A DNA stretch of 64,000 bases. Source: Flavobacterium lipolyticum. Lineage in GTDB: Bacteria; Bacteroidota; Bacteroidia; Flavobacteriales; Flavobacteriaceae. Below are positions 52,973-61,194 of the stretch, one piece after another (the stretch's first letter is position 1; each line of letters opens with the position of its first letter). The notes under the pieces are model-generated. The model was not told the origin of the DNA. It was given only the letters and a program-made list of their open reading frames with translations, and made no database searches. Both the position numbers and the translations under genes were made by a program. The DNA lies in assembly GCF_020905335.1 (NCBI RefSeq), contig NZ_JAJJMN010000002.1:992001-1056000 (forward strand). Direction: 5' to 3'.

Positions 52973-54523
52973 ATGACACCATTAAACCGAAAACTACTTA
53001 TTCTGACTGTCATATTAGCCGCCATTATGGAACTGATAGACATATCGATTGTAAATGTTGCACTTTCCCACATGAGCGGAAATCTGGGCGCTACGCTTGA
53101 AGATACCTCGTGGGTGATTACGGCATATGCCATTGCCAATGTGATTATAATCCCTATTACAAGCTTTCTAAGCGCCAATCTTGGGCGGCGTAATTATTAT
53201 ATTGGTTCTGTTATTTTGTTTACGTTCTGCTCTTTTATGTGCGGGCATTCGTCTAACATTTGGATGCTCGTTTTTTTCAGGTTCTTTCAGGGAATTGGAG
53301 GCGGTGCCTTGTTATCCATCTCACAAGTTGTGGTTTTCGAGCTTTTCCCAAAAGACAAACAATCTACAGCCGGAGCTATATTTGGAGCCGGAATCTTCAT
53401 TGGCCCCACTATCGGCCCAACTTTGGGTGGTTATATTACCGAAAATTACGATTGGCCCTGGATATTCCTCATCAATGTTCCGATTGGAATTCTTGTCATG
53501 ATTTCCTGTTACTTTCTACTACAGGAACCTCCTGTAAAACCTGAAATCACTAAGGTCGACTGGACCGGCATTGCTTTACTGGCCATAGGAGTTGGTACTT
53601 TGCAAACGGTTCTCGAAAGAGGCGAAGTCGAAGACTGGTTTGAAACCCGCTATATTGTTGTGCTTACCTTTATTGCCGTGACAACCCTGCTCCTGTTTAT
53701 CTATTGGGAACTTACGATCGAAAAGCCTGTAGTAAATCTTCGGGTCCTCAAAAGTAAATCTTTAAGTATTGCTGCAGTCCTAACTTTTGTAACCGGATTT
53801 GGTATGTTTATTTCCATCTACATTAGTCCGGTTGTCGCACAGCGTTTATTAAGCTTCTCGCCTTATCAAACCGGATTGCTTTTGTTACCCGGAGCGCTGT
53901 TTGCATTATTGGCTTTAAAAATGTGCGGAACCTTACTGCAAAAAGGCGTCTCACCGGTACTGATTATCGCAGCCGGATTTCTTTTGTTTATTTATTTTAA
54001 TTGGAGAATGTCCGGAATGACTTTAAACACCAGCGCTGCTGAAGTGGCAACTTCTCTGATTTTTCGTGCATTAGGAATGGCTCTGCTTACTGTTCCGCTT
54101 ACCATGCTGGCCGTCTCCTCTTTAGAAGACAAAGATGTTGGTCAGGGCGCCGCTTTGAATAATATGATGCGGCAATTGGGCGGTTCTTTTGGCGTTTCGA
54201 TTATCAATACTTATGTAGCTCATCGATTTGCAGCACACCGAAACGAGCTAATTTCGACTGTTACCCCAGACAACACCATCGCAATGGACCGGATAAATGC
54301 CTACATCAGGTATTTTCAAAGCAAAGGTTTTGCTTATAACGAAGCTAAGTTTAAAGCACTCCGACTTATGGAAAATATTGTTTTAAGACAATCTTCTTTA
54401 TTAAGTTACAGAGATGCTTTTTTCCTTGTTGGATTGTTCTTTTTGATAACCTTACCCCTGCTTTTGTTTGTAATGAATAAATCCAAAAAAAGAAAAACCG
54501 ATCTTATGCTCTCCGATCACTAA
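52973..54523 (+). CDS. DHA2-type MFS multidrug efflux transporter (EmrB-like)
   Basis: This 516-residue inner-membrane transporter is expected to have 14 helices. Helix 1 holds LMELIDISIVNVALSHMSG-like residues with the DHA2 motif D1 (LIDISIVNVALP-type). DTSWVITAYAIANVIIIPI and LGRRNYYIGSVILF are motif A, and FFRFFQGIGGGALLSISQ matches the second conserved block. GAIFGAGIFIGPTIGPTLGGYI is motif C, typical of antiporters. It exports amphipathic drugs in exchange for protons. No EmrA-like adaptor is adjacent. TetR control is very likely from the shared operator. Confidence 0.94.
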   Translation: MTPLNRKLLILTVILAAIMELIDISIVNVALSHMSGNLGATLEDTSWVITAYAIANVIIIPITSFLSANLGRRNYYIGSVILFTFCSFMCGHSSNIWMLVFFRFFQGIGGGALLSISQVVVFELFPKDKQSTAGAIFGAGIFIGPTIGPTLGGYITENYDWPWIFLINVPIGILVMISCYFLLQEPPVKPEITKVDWTGIALLAIGVGTLQTVLERGEVEDWFETRYIVVLTFIAVTTLLLFIYWELTIEKPVVNLRVLKSKSLSIAAVLTFVTGFGMFISIYISPVVAQRLLSFSPYQTGLLLLPGALFALLALKMCGTLLQKGVSPVLIIAAGFLLFIYFNWRMSGMTLNTSAAEVATSLIFRALGMALLTVPLTMLAVSSLEDKDVGQGAALNNMMRQLGGSFGVSIINTYVAHRFAAHRNELISTVTPDNTIAMDRINAYIRYFQSKGFAYNEAKFKALRLMENIVLRQSSLLSYRDAFFLVGLFFLITLPLLLFVMNKSKKRKTDLMLSDH

Positions 54524-54669
54524 GGCACGCTTTCTTTCTGATAAACAAGCCTGTAAACTCTTTCTATAAAATTTAGAATCATTCTATTGCCTCTCTTTTA
54601 ACAATTCACTTTGTTTTGGTGTAATTTTATATTGAAATTAACCTATAAAACAAAAAACAGCTATTAGTT

Positions 54670-55053
54670 ATGAGTGTTATTAAAGATGAAAATAAACTTA
54701 TTAGCACCATTAAACGAGTTGATCAGAAAATCGACAAGCTTAATGATCAAAAGATCATTGCCTTTTTTGAAGCCCTTGGATTAAATGAAAGAGCAGATGT
54801 TCCTAAAAATTTCCTGGAATGGGAAACCATACTTATCGTCGTTCCGGATCGACATATTTCTCACGAATTAAAGTATTACAAATATTCTATTGCAAGACTC
54901 GCTTTTGTTACCAATCCGAATGCGACTGAAATTCATGCTTTCGATTTCAATGAATGGAAAAAAGTTACTCAGAATAAAACACAATTTCAAATTAGAGAAT
55001 TTCTAAAAAATAACTTTGGCGGTGTTCGAAATCATGCGGACAGATTGAATTAA
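54670..55053 (+). CDS. Hypothetical protein, 127 residues
   Basis: This cytoplasmic protein has no signal peptide and no recognised family. It begins with a charged segment (IKRVDQKIDKLNDQKIIAFFEALGL). The middle has DRHISHELKYYKYSIARLAFVTNPNATEIHAFDFNEWKK, and it ends KNNFGGVRNHADRLN. The composition and codon use look like those of neighbouring genes, so it is probably a real gene. It stands alone between a transporter and a terminator. No function is proposed. Confidence 0.6.
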   Translation: MSVIKDENKLISTIKRVDQKIDKLNDQKIIAFFEALGLNERADVPKNFLEWETILIVVPDRHISHELKYYKYSIARLAFVTNPNATEIHAFDFNEWKKVTQNKTQFQIREFLKNNFGGVRNHADRLN

Positions 55054-55095
55054 GTAAACAAGTTCATTTCAGCTTCAGGTGATCATCTAAATAAT

Positions 55096-55132
55096 AAAAC
55101 CTTTGTCAATTCTATGTTTTGACAGAGGTTTT
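55096..55132 (+). terminator. Terminator after the 127-residue gene
   Basis: AAAACCTTTGTCA (55096-55108) pairs with TGACAGAGGTTTT (55120-55132) with one mismatch in the stem, followed by TATTTTT. Confidence 0.8.
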
Positions 55133-55615
55133 ATTTTTAGAGTTCTATTGGATCAGTTGCAAAATCTGAGGATCAGGCAAAAAGATAAGATAATCTGTAT
55201 AAGAAAAAAATCTATTTTTCTCACTCCACTAAATTGAGCTCTAAAAGCTTTTATTTTAGCATTGAAATATACTTCTCTGGCTTTCAGTCTTTATTGGTGT
55301 TTATTTAATTTTGTGAATATTGCTCTGAAAGAGCTTTAGCAACGGCATCGTGTGCAGCACCATCAATAACGATAACAAATATCGGTTACGCCCTGAAAGG
55401 GCACAAGCTTACGCGCAAAAAGTTGGTTTTATATCTTTTTGAATTGTATTTTATAAAAGAGCGGTTTGTTCTTTATTGAAAATTATAATATATAGTTTGC
55501 TCTTGCCCTTTCAGGGCAATTCTACACCTTACTCCAATTCAATGTACTGCGCACGATGCTGTTTCTTTTGGGCTTTCAGCCCTTTCTTCCTAACTTTTGT
55601 TCTGGATTAGTTCTA
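55133..55615. repeat. Intergenic region with CCCTGAAAGGGC repeat pair
   Basis: CGCCCTGAAAGGGCA at about 55391-55405 and TGCCCTTTCAGGGCA at about 55505-55519 are oppositely oriented copies of a short palindrome. A third, GGGCTTTCAGCCC, lies near 55570. A related word (CAGCCCTAAAGGCTG) is at about 4543-4557. No gene. It resembles a REP/BIME type intergenic element. Confidence 0.6.
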
Positions 55616-56095
55616 TCAGCAGTCTCTCTTAATTTCAAAAATCCTGAGGAACTTTTTCTCTAATTTCTTACGCCTTCTTTCTTCTTTCCACCTGGAATAG
55701 AAAATGGTAATAAGTAAAAACAAATTCACGATAGTAGAAGCTCTCCTGAGTCCTCTCGCAAATAGAACAAAAAACAGGTTGATTGCAATTATAGCCACTA
55801 CAGGTGAATATTTCACCCAAAACAATTGAATTTTACTATTGGGCTCAATCGTATAATTTACCTTAAGTCTGTTGTCAACATTTTTGTAGCTTCCTTTTAT
55901 AATGAAACAAGTGGGAGATGTTGCCGAATTTATGGTCAAACGAAAGCTTTTATCGTCAAAAAGACCGTAAAAAGGCTTTAATTCACCAAATCTCGGAAAT
56001 ATTCTCAAGTGGCTGAATTTTATTTTCAAAGAACCAATTTCAGTATTGTTTTTTAATCTTGCTCTAAATTCAGCTATACTTAATTTTGATTCCAT
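55616..56095 (-). CDS. Hypothetical membrane protein, 159 residues
   Basis: No family is recognised. The first 95 residues are soluble with beta-strand character (SLKIKFSHLRIFPRFGELKPFYGLF, FRLTINSATSPTCFIIKGSYK). Two hydrophobic segments follow (about 97-112, PVVAIIAINLFFVLFA, and 117-133, ASTIVNLFLLITIFYS) before a strongly basic tail, KEERRRKKLEKKF. It is probably an inner-membrane protein with both ends in the cytoplasm. It is next to a TlpA-like gene on the same strand, 69 bases away, but no joint function is apparent. Confidence 0.6.
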   Translation of the reverse strand: MESKLSIAEFRARLKNNTEIGSLKIKFSHLRIFPRFGELKPFYGLFDDKSFRLTINSATSPTCFIIKGSYKNVDNRLKVNYTIEPNSKIQLFWVKYSPVVAIIAINLFFVLFARGLRRASTIVNLFLLITIFYSRWKEERRRKKLEKKFLRIFEIKRDC

Positions 56096-56164
56096 TCCAT
56101 CCCTTTTATATCCTTCTTACCTGCATTCTTTCTCAAAACAATCCTACTCTCAAAGTTTCTATTT

Positions 56165-56659
56165 TTACTGAGCCGTAAGTAAGTTTTTCAACATTTCGTT
56201 CAATGCGTTTCCGTGAATGTTTTTTGCCAGTATAATTCCATTTTTATCGATCAGAAAATTCAAAGGCACTGATTGAAGCATATAATCGCCAATAACCGGA
56301 GAATTCCAATATTTTAAGTCGCTTACCTGAGTCCATGGCAGTTTTTGTTTTGCAATGGCTCCGGTCCAAAGAGCTTTCTTCGTATCCATTGAAACACTGT
56401 AAATAGAAAACTTACCGGAATAAGTGTTATACAGTTTTATCAATTCGGGCTGTTCTTTTATGCAGGGACCGCACCACGATGCCCAAAAGTCGACTAAAAC
56501 AAACTCTCCTCTTAAGGAAGAAAGCACAATATTATTTCCTTTTGTATCCGGCAAATCAATTTCGGGAGCAATGTCGCCAATGTCGGTTCCTACCACCTGA
56601 GCTTTCGAACTCGTGACAGCACAGCATAGGAAACCTAAAATAAGTAGTGTTTTTTTCAT
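56165..56659 (-). CDS. TlpA-like periplasmic thioredoxin
   Basis: This 164-residue protein uses the second Met (56659); the first at 56668 adds three residues. The signal at 1-20 is KKTLLILGFLCCAVTSSKAQ. The thioredoxin fold has APEIDLPDTKGNNIVLSSLRGEFVLVDFWASWCGPC, with the WCGPC active site at about residues 61-65. SVPLNFLIDKNGIILAK contains the cis-Pro loop. Such proteins keep periplasmic thiols reduced, for example in cytochrome c maturation or for secreted proteins. The partner is not evident nearby. Confidence 0.9.
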   Translation of the reverse strand: MKKTLLILGFLCCAVTSSKAQVVGTDIGDIAPEIDLPDTKGNNIVLSSLRGEFVLVDFWASWCGPCIKEQPELIKLYNTYSGKFSIYSVSMDTKKALWTGAIAKQKLPWTQVSDLKYWNSPVIGDYMLQSVPLNFLIDKNGIILAKNIHGNALNEMLKNLLTAQ

Positions 56660-56854
56660 AATCTTCATGAATAAATTTGGGGTTATTTTCTTGACAGTTC
56701 TTTCAAAAACCTAGTAATCAAAAGGTATTGTCCTTTGCAAATTCTACAATCCTATCGTCAAAAAAGCGCTGTTTTCAAGAGGAAACAAATATAAATACTT
56801 CTCACACAAATTGCATCCTTACTCTTAAAATTATACTAAATAAGTTTCTTTAAA

Positions 56855-56884
56855 TTGATATATCGGGAAAAGTCGATATATTTG
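56855..56884 (+). promoter_or_regulatory. ArsR-type promoter/operator of the OYE operon
   Basis: TTG (56855-56857) and TATATTTG (56877-56884) are spaced by 19 bases. The palindrome ATATATCG - 8 bases - CGATATAT (56858-56881) overlaps the spacer and the -7 box. The start codon follows four bases later, so the mRNA leader is very short. Autorepression is likely. Confidence 0.7.
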
Positions 56885-56888
56885 CCCG

Positions 56889-57191
56889 ATGGAATCTATA
56901 GAAATCTTTAAAGCATTAGCCAACAAATCCAGATTACAAATGCTGGAATGGTTAAAAGAACCCGAAATCAACTTCCCGGATCAGCTCCAGCACTCGGGAT
57001 TTGAGCATGGGGTTTGTGTGGGACAGATACAAGCCAAAGCAGGTCTTACCCAATCGACAGTCTCAGAATACCTGTCTATTTTACAACGCGCCGGATTTAT
57101 CGAATCCAAACGTGTTGGACAATGGACTTATTATAAACGTAACGAAGGTGCCTTTGAAGCACTCAGTAAATTAATTCAATCTAATTTGTAA
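56889..57191 (+). CDS. ArsR family winged-helix regulator
   Basis: This 100-residue protein begins MESIEIFKALANKSRLQMLEWL, the usual first helices. The recognition helix lies in LTQSTVSEYLSILQRAGFIESKRVGQWTYYKRN. One Cys, in FEHGVCVGQ, may be a redox or electrophile sensor. It precedes an old yellow enzyme gene by 6 bases, an arrangement in which such regulators respond to reactive electrophiles; this is inference. The palindromic operator overlapping the promoter indicates autoregulation of both genes. Confidence 0.88.
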   Translation: MESIEIFKALANKSRLQMLEWLKEPEINFPDQLQHSGFEHGVCVGQIQAKAGLTQSTVSEYLSILQRAGFIESKRVGQWTYYKRNEGAFEALSKLIQSNL

Positions 57192-57197
57192 ATTACT

Positions 57198-58304
57198 ATG
57201 AGTACAAACAACCTGTTTTCGCCATTTAACTTAAAAACGTTAAATCTTAAAAACCGAATCGTAATGGCGCCTATGACGCGCTCCTTTTCTCCAAACGGAG
57301 TTCCAACTGACGAAGTAGCTTCTTACTACCAAAAAAGAGCTGAAGGTGAAGTTGGTTTAATATTATCAGAAGGAACTGTTATCGACAGACCTTCGTCGTC
57401 AAACGATGCCAATGTTCCTCATTTTTATGGCAATGAAGCCTTAAACGGATGGAAAAAAGTAATTGAAGAGGTTCATACCGCCGGAGGTCAAATGGGGCCG
57501 CAAATCTGGCATATGGGAATTATGGACAATCATCATTCAGGATGGGTTCCACCAGTGCCTTTTGAAGGACCGTCGGGTTTAAACCGACCTGATTTTAGTA
57601 ATGGAAATACCATGTCAGAGAAAGACGTTGAAAATACTATTATCGCTTTTGGAAAAGCAGCGGCCGATGCTAAAAGACTAGGATTTGATACGATCGAAAT
57701 TCACGGTGCGCACGGTTATCTAATTGACCAGTTCTTTAGAGCCGAAACCAATTTGCGTACGGATCTTTACGGTGGAAAAACATTACCGGAACGCAGCCGC
57801 TTTGCTATTGAAGTCGTAAAAGAAATCAGAAGACAAGTCGGTAACGATTTTGCTGTGATTATGAGATTTTCTCAGTTTAAGCCTTCTGATTACAACTATA
57901 AACTAGCCCAAAATCCACAGGAATTAGAAGCCTGGTTAAGCCCTATTGTTGATGCAGGAGTAGATATTTTACACTGCTCTCAACGTCGTTTCTGGGAGCC
58001 GGAATTTGAAGAATCTGACCTGAACTTTGCAGGCTGGGCTAAAAAAGTTACCGGAACGCCAACTATTACAGTAGGTTCTGTCGGACTTTCAAGCGATTTC
58101 TTTGGTGCTTTTGCAGGAGAAAGTTCTGAACCAACTTCTTTAGAGGAACTAAACAGACGTTTCGACAGAGGCGATTTTGATTTGGTTGCCGTGGGAAGAC
58201 CTCTTTTATCTGATCCTAACTGGGTGGCCAAAATCAAAGCAGGACATACGGATCAATTAAAAGGTTTTAGCAAAGAAGCCTTAGGACAGTTGGTCTTAGA
58301 ATAA
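57198..58304 (+). CDS. Old yellow enzyme family alkene reductase
   Basis: This 368-residue FMN enzyme has an (alpha/beta)8 barrel. LFSPFNLKTLNLKNRIVMAPMTRS is the N-terminal signature. The substrate-binding His/His-type segment appears as IEIHGAHGYLIDQFFR, with FRAETNLRTDLYGG following. RFDRGDFDLVAVGRPLLSDPNWV is the C-terminal phosphate-binding region. It reduces activated C=C bonds of enals, enones or nitro compounds with NADPH. Co-transcription with the ArsR-type gene 6 bases upstream suggests induction by electrophiles. Confidence 0.93.
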   Translation: MSTNNLFSPFNLKTLNLKNRIVMAPMTRSFSPNGVPTDEVASYYQKRAEGEVGLILSEGTVIDRPSSSNDANVPHFYGNEALNGWKKVIEEVHTAGGQMGPQIWHMGIMDNHHSGWVPPVPFEGPSGLNRPDFSNGNTMSEKDVENTIIAFGKAAADAKRLGFDTIEIHGAHGYLIDQFFRAETNLRTDLYGGKTLPERSRFAIEVVKEIRRQVGNDFAVIMRFSQFKPSDYNYKLAQNPQELEAWLSPIVDAGVDILHCSQRRFWEPEFEESDLNFAGWAKKVTGTPTITVGSVGLSSDFFGAFAGESSEPTSLEELNRRFDRGDFDLVAVGRPLLSDPNWVAKIKAGHTDQLKGFSKEALGQLVLE

Positions 58305-58329
58305 ATTTAAAAGTTATTAATTAAAGAAT

Positions 58330-58337
58330 TATATTTG
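58330..58337 (+). promoter_or_regulatory. -7 box of the tyrS leader transcript
   Basis: TATATTTG, a full match to TAnnTTTG, ends 7 bases before the leader-peptide ATG at 58345. The resulting mRNA would begin at or just before the leader reading frame. Confidence 0.6.
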
Positions 58338-58344
58338 CAATCGA

Positions 58345-58455
58345 ATGAAATCATTGAACAGCATATTACGCCTTCCTTTTTTCAGCACTTATTATTATGC
58401 AATAATACTTGCTCGGAAAGGCTATGCATATAATTCAACGTATTCGCGATTATAA
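58345..58455 (+). CDS. Tyr-rich leader peptide of tyrS (attenuator)
   Basis: This 36-codon frame was found between oye and tyrS. It contains PFFSTYYYAI, three consecutive Tyr codons (all TAT) at positions 16-18, and further Tyr codons at 27, 29 and 33: six Tyr and two Phe in all. The frame is followed at 30 bases by a GC-rich hairpin and T run, then by tyrS. Ribosome stalling at uncharged tRNA-Tyr would be expected to change folding of the mRNA and prevent termination. The attenuation mechanism is inferred from this layout; the alternative antiterminator pairing has not been resolved by eye. Confidence 0.75.
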   Translation: MKSLNSILRLPFFSTYYYAIILARKGYAYNSTYSRL

Positions 58456-58484
58456 ATTAAAGAATAAATTATATATCAACCTTT

Positions 58485-58515
58485 AAGCCCGGGCATTTTT
58501 GTCCGGGCTTTTTTT
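58485..58515 (+). terminator. Attenuator hairpin before tyrS
   Basis: AAGCCCGG (58485-58492) pairs with CCGGGCTT (58503-58510), followed by seven T from 58509. It is the most GC-rich stem in the area and ends 11 bases before the tyrS ATG. An intrinsic terminator here, before a gene and not after it, implies regulated read-through. Confidence 0.85.
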
Positions 58516-58526
58516 ATTTAAAAAAA

Positions 58527-59729
58527 ATGGAAACAATTCAAAAACTAAAAGAAAACACAGCCATCTTTCTTCCTGAAAATGGCTTAAAAGAAAAACTAAA
58601 TTTAGCTAAAAAAGAAAACAGAAAATTAATTATCAAACTTGGTTTTGATCCAACCGCCCCAGATTTGCATTTGGGACATGCTGTTGTTTTAAAAAAACTA
58701 AAGCAATTTCAGGACTTAGGGCATCAAATTGTTATTGTAGTAGGAAGCTTTACTGCCCGAATTGGTGACCCTACCGGAAAAAACAAGAGTCGAAAACCTT
58801 TGAGTACTGAAGAAGTAAAGCACAACGCAGAAACTTACATTTTGCAATTGGCGAAAATTATTGATGTTGAAAAAGCAAAAATCGTTTTTAATTCAGAATG
58901 GCTGGACGAACTATCTTTCTCTGAAATAATTCAGATTATGTCGAATGTTACGGTCGCACAACTGATGCACAGGAATGACTTTAACAAAAGATTTACCGAG
59001 AACACACCAATTGCAATGCATGAATTGGTTTACCCAATTTTACAAGGTTTTGATTCTGTCAAAATTAATGCTGACATCGAAATCGGAGGTACAGATCAGT
59101 TATTCAATTGTACTATGGGAAGACAATTACAGGAAAATTTCAAAATATCCGGGCAAATCGTAATGTGTATGCCATTGTTAAAAGGTCTTGATGGAAAAGA
59201 AAAAATGAGTAAATCATTGCGCAATACAATTGGATTGACTGATGAACCAAACGAAATATTTGGGAAAACCATGTCGATTCCTGATGAACTTATTTTAGAA
59301 TTCTTGGAATTAACAACCGATTTTTCATTAGAAGAAAAGTTAGAAATCAGGAAAAGATTAGAAAATGATAATCCAATGCATATTAAAAAGTTGATTGCGA
59401 AAAACATTATCACTCAGTACCACAATAAAAATAGCGCTGAACAAGCTGAGAAATTCTTTATTAATCAATTTCAAAGTAAGAATTTAGAAGCGAAATCATT
59501 TGTCACGGTTATGATATCTTCTTTAAAAACGGAGTCAAATCAAATAACCTTAATTGATCTTTGTTCTTTAATTAAAAATGACATTACAAAGTCAGCAAAC
59601 AGAAGATTGATTGAAAGCGGTGCAGTTCAGATTAATCATGAAAAAATTCAAAACCCATTTGAAATGATTTCATTGCAAAAAGAAACAAAAATCAAAATCG
59701 GAAAGAGAAATTTCTATGAATTATTATAA
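58527..59729 (+). CDS. tyrS: Tyrosyl-tRNA synthetase, TyrZ-type
   Basis: This 400-residue class I synthetase charges tRNA-Tyr. The HIGH motif appears as HLGH (48-51) in FDPTAPDLHLGHAVVL, the form of the TyrZ branch and not the TyrS branch. VGSFTARIGDPTG and NADIEIGGTDQLFN follow, and KMSKS is at 226-230. The C-terminal S4-like RNA-binding domain spans about 335-400 (SANRRLIESGAVQINHEKI). Bacteroidota usually also carry a separate housekeeping TyrRS, so this may be a second, inducible copy, perhaps acquired by transfer. The Tyr-rich leader and attenuator upstream support induction by Tyr shortage or by TyrRS inhibitors. Confidence 0.93.
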   Translation: METIQKLKENTAIFLPENGLKEKLNLAKKENRKLIIKLGFDPTAPDLHLGHAVVLKKLKQFQDLGHQIVIVVGSFTARIGDPTGKNKSRKPLSTEEVKHNAETYILQLAKIIDVEKAKIVFNSEWLDELSFSEIIQIMSNVTVAQLMHRNDFNKRFTENTPIAMHELVYPILQGFDSVKINADIEIGGTDQLFNCTMGRQLQENFKISGQIVMCMPLLKGLDGKEKMSKSLRNTIGLTDEPNEIFGKTMSIPDELILEFLELTTDFSLEEKLEIRKRLENDNPMHIKKLIAKNIITQYHNKNSAEQAEKFFINQFQSKNLEAKSFVTVMISSLKTESNQITLIDLCSLIKNDITKSANRRLIESGAVQINHEKIQNPFEMISLQKETKIKIGKRNFYELL

Positions 59730-59734
59730 AAACC

Positions 59735-59773
59735 AAAAGGGATGAAAATAACAATATTTTCATCCCTTTTTGA
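59735..59773 (+). terminator. Terminator after tyrS
   Basis: AAAAGGGATGAAAAT (59735-59749) pairs with ATTTTCATCCCTTTT (59756-59770) around a 6-base loop, with a T-rich end. It may also serve the acyltransferase gene from the other side. Confidence 0.88.
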
Positions 59774-59832
59774 TTTAGGCGCAAAGGTTTTACCTCTGTC
59801 CCTTTGAACCTTTGCCCCTTTAAACCTCCTTT

Positions 59833-60969
59833 TTAAGAAACTTTTCTTTTTTGAAATTTATTCTGAAGCCAGTTGCGCACTGGCTCGTCATAAAACTTCA
59901 GGCACAGGTAGGCAATTGCAATACTCGAAATTACAATTCCTATTCCGATCCCGTAACCATCCTTTAATGGTACTTTGTTTTCGAATACCCACGCCATATA
60001 GCAATAAATTAACGGATAATGTATAATATAAATTGGATACGAAATGTCTCCTAAGGCTTTGCAAATTTTAAGCGATAGCGGATTTTTGATCTCTCCTCCT
60101 GCTCCAATAGCTACAATTAAAGGAAACAACACTATAATAGCAATGGATTCATACAAACCGTTCATCCACAAACTGTTTTCATCACCCAATCTCGGGATAC
60201 TAAAAATGACTAAAATCAAAACGCTGCAAATCCAGAAAGCACCTTTTACATGAATGAGTTTTCCTAAACGGGAAAGTAAAACTCCCGCAAAGAAAGGATA
60301 CAACAAACGGGTGAATCCAACATACAATTCCTGCATCGTTAGTGACCAACCACCAATAACATCTCCTTTTGGACCAAAAACGGTATAATGAACAAGCATT
60401 CCCGCAAAAATTAATACTAAAAAGCCTAGAACTTTATTCGAGAATTTACGAAAGAACAATGCATACAGAATATTAGCAATATACTCAAAGAAAAGCGACC
60501 ATGCCGGTCCATTAAGCGGAAACGTTTCGCCCCAGCCTCTAATTTCCATTGATGGCGGAAGCGGTATCAGTACAAAACCGGCCAGCATCACTAAAATTAG
60601 TTTCCAGATTGGCATAGTAGCAATTTGCGGAAAAGCAACATTCGAAGCCTGAAGATAATAAAGCGACGCTCCAATGACCATTCCCATAATAACCATGGGT
60701 TGTAAACGGATTAAACGTCGTTTGTAAAATTCCCATTGCGACATTTTCTCCCAACGATCGTCATAGGCGTACGCAACCACGAATCCCGATAAAAGAAAAA
60801 AGAAGTCGACTGCCAAATAACCATGATTCATGATCTGCTTAAATCGGCTTCCTTCGTTAAAAGCTTCGAACGCGTGAAAAATAACTACTAAAATTGCGGC
60901 TACCCCACGTAAGCCGTCTAAAATTTCATAATGTTTTTTGGGTTTAATTTCCATTGAACTTGAATTCAT
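59833..60969 (-). CDS. Acyltransferase family 3 membrane protein
   Basis: This 378-residue protein has two in-frame starts, 60969 and 60954 (MEIKPKK); the second leads directly into the family N-terminus. EILDGLRGVAAILVVIFHA is the diagnostic first helix with the catalytic His. AVDFFFLLSGFVVAYAY, with RRLIRLQP shortly after it, is the second conserved block. About ten hydrophobic helices follow. Such enzymes O-acetylate or succinylate surface polysaccharides, lipids or small molecules. The acceptor is not evident; the neighbouring genes downstream on this strand concern sugar hydrolysis. Confidence 0.9.
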   Translation of the reverse strand: MNSSSMEIKPKKHYEILDGLRGVAAILVVIFHAFEAFNEGSRFKQIMNHGYLAVDFFFLLSGFVVAYAYDDRWEKMSQWEFYKRRLIRLQPMVIMGMVIGASLYYLQASNVAFPQIATMPIWKLILVMLAGFVLIPLPPSMEIRGWGETFPLNGPAWSLFFEYIANILYALFFRKFSNKVLGFLVLIFAGMLVHYTVFGPKGDVIGGWSLTMQELYVGFTRLLYPFFAGVLLSRLGKLIHVKGAFWICSVLILVIFSIPRLGDENSLWMNGLYESIAIIVLFPLIVAIGAGGEIKNPLSLKICKALGDISYPIYIIHYPLIYCYMAWVFENKVPLKDGYGIGIGIVISSIAIAYLCLKFYDEPVRNWLQNKFQKRKVS

Positions 60970-61194
60970 AAAATAGTTTTTGGTTGTTAAAAGGTTAGAT
61001 AATTTTTTGGTGAAAGCTAAAATAGCGATATTTCCCTAACAGGCTGGCGGATTGAAGCTTGTAATCCTAAAGAAAGACTGGTTATTTGTTACATTAATTA
61101 CATTAGAGATCAATAAGGTAAGAAAAATCTTTTCTTCGGAAATTCTAATTGAAATTTAGAATTTAACTTCTTAGAAAATTGGCTTTTAGCGTTA

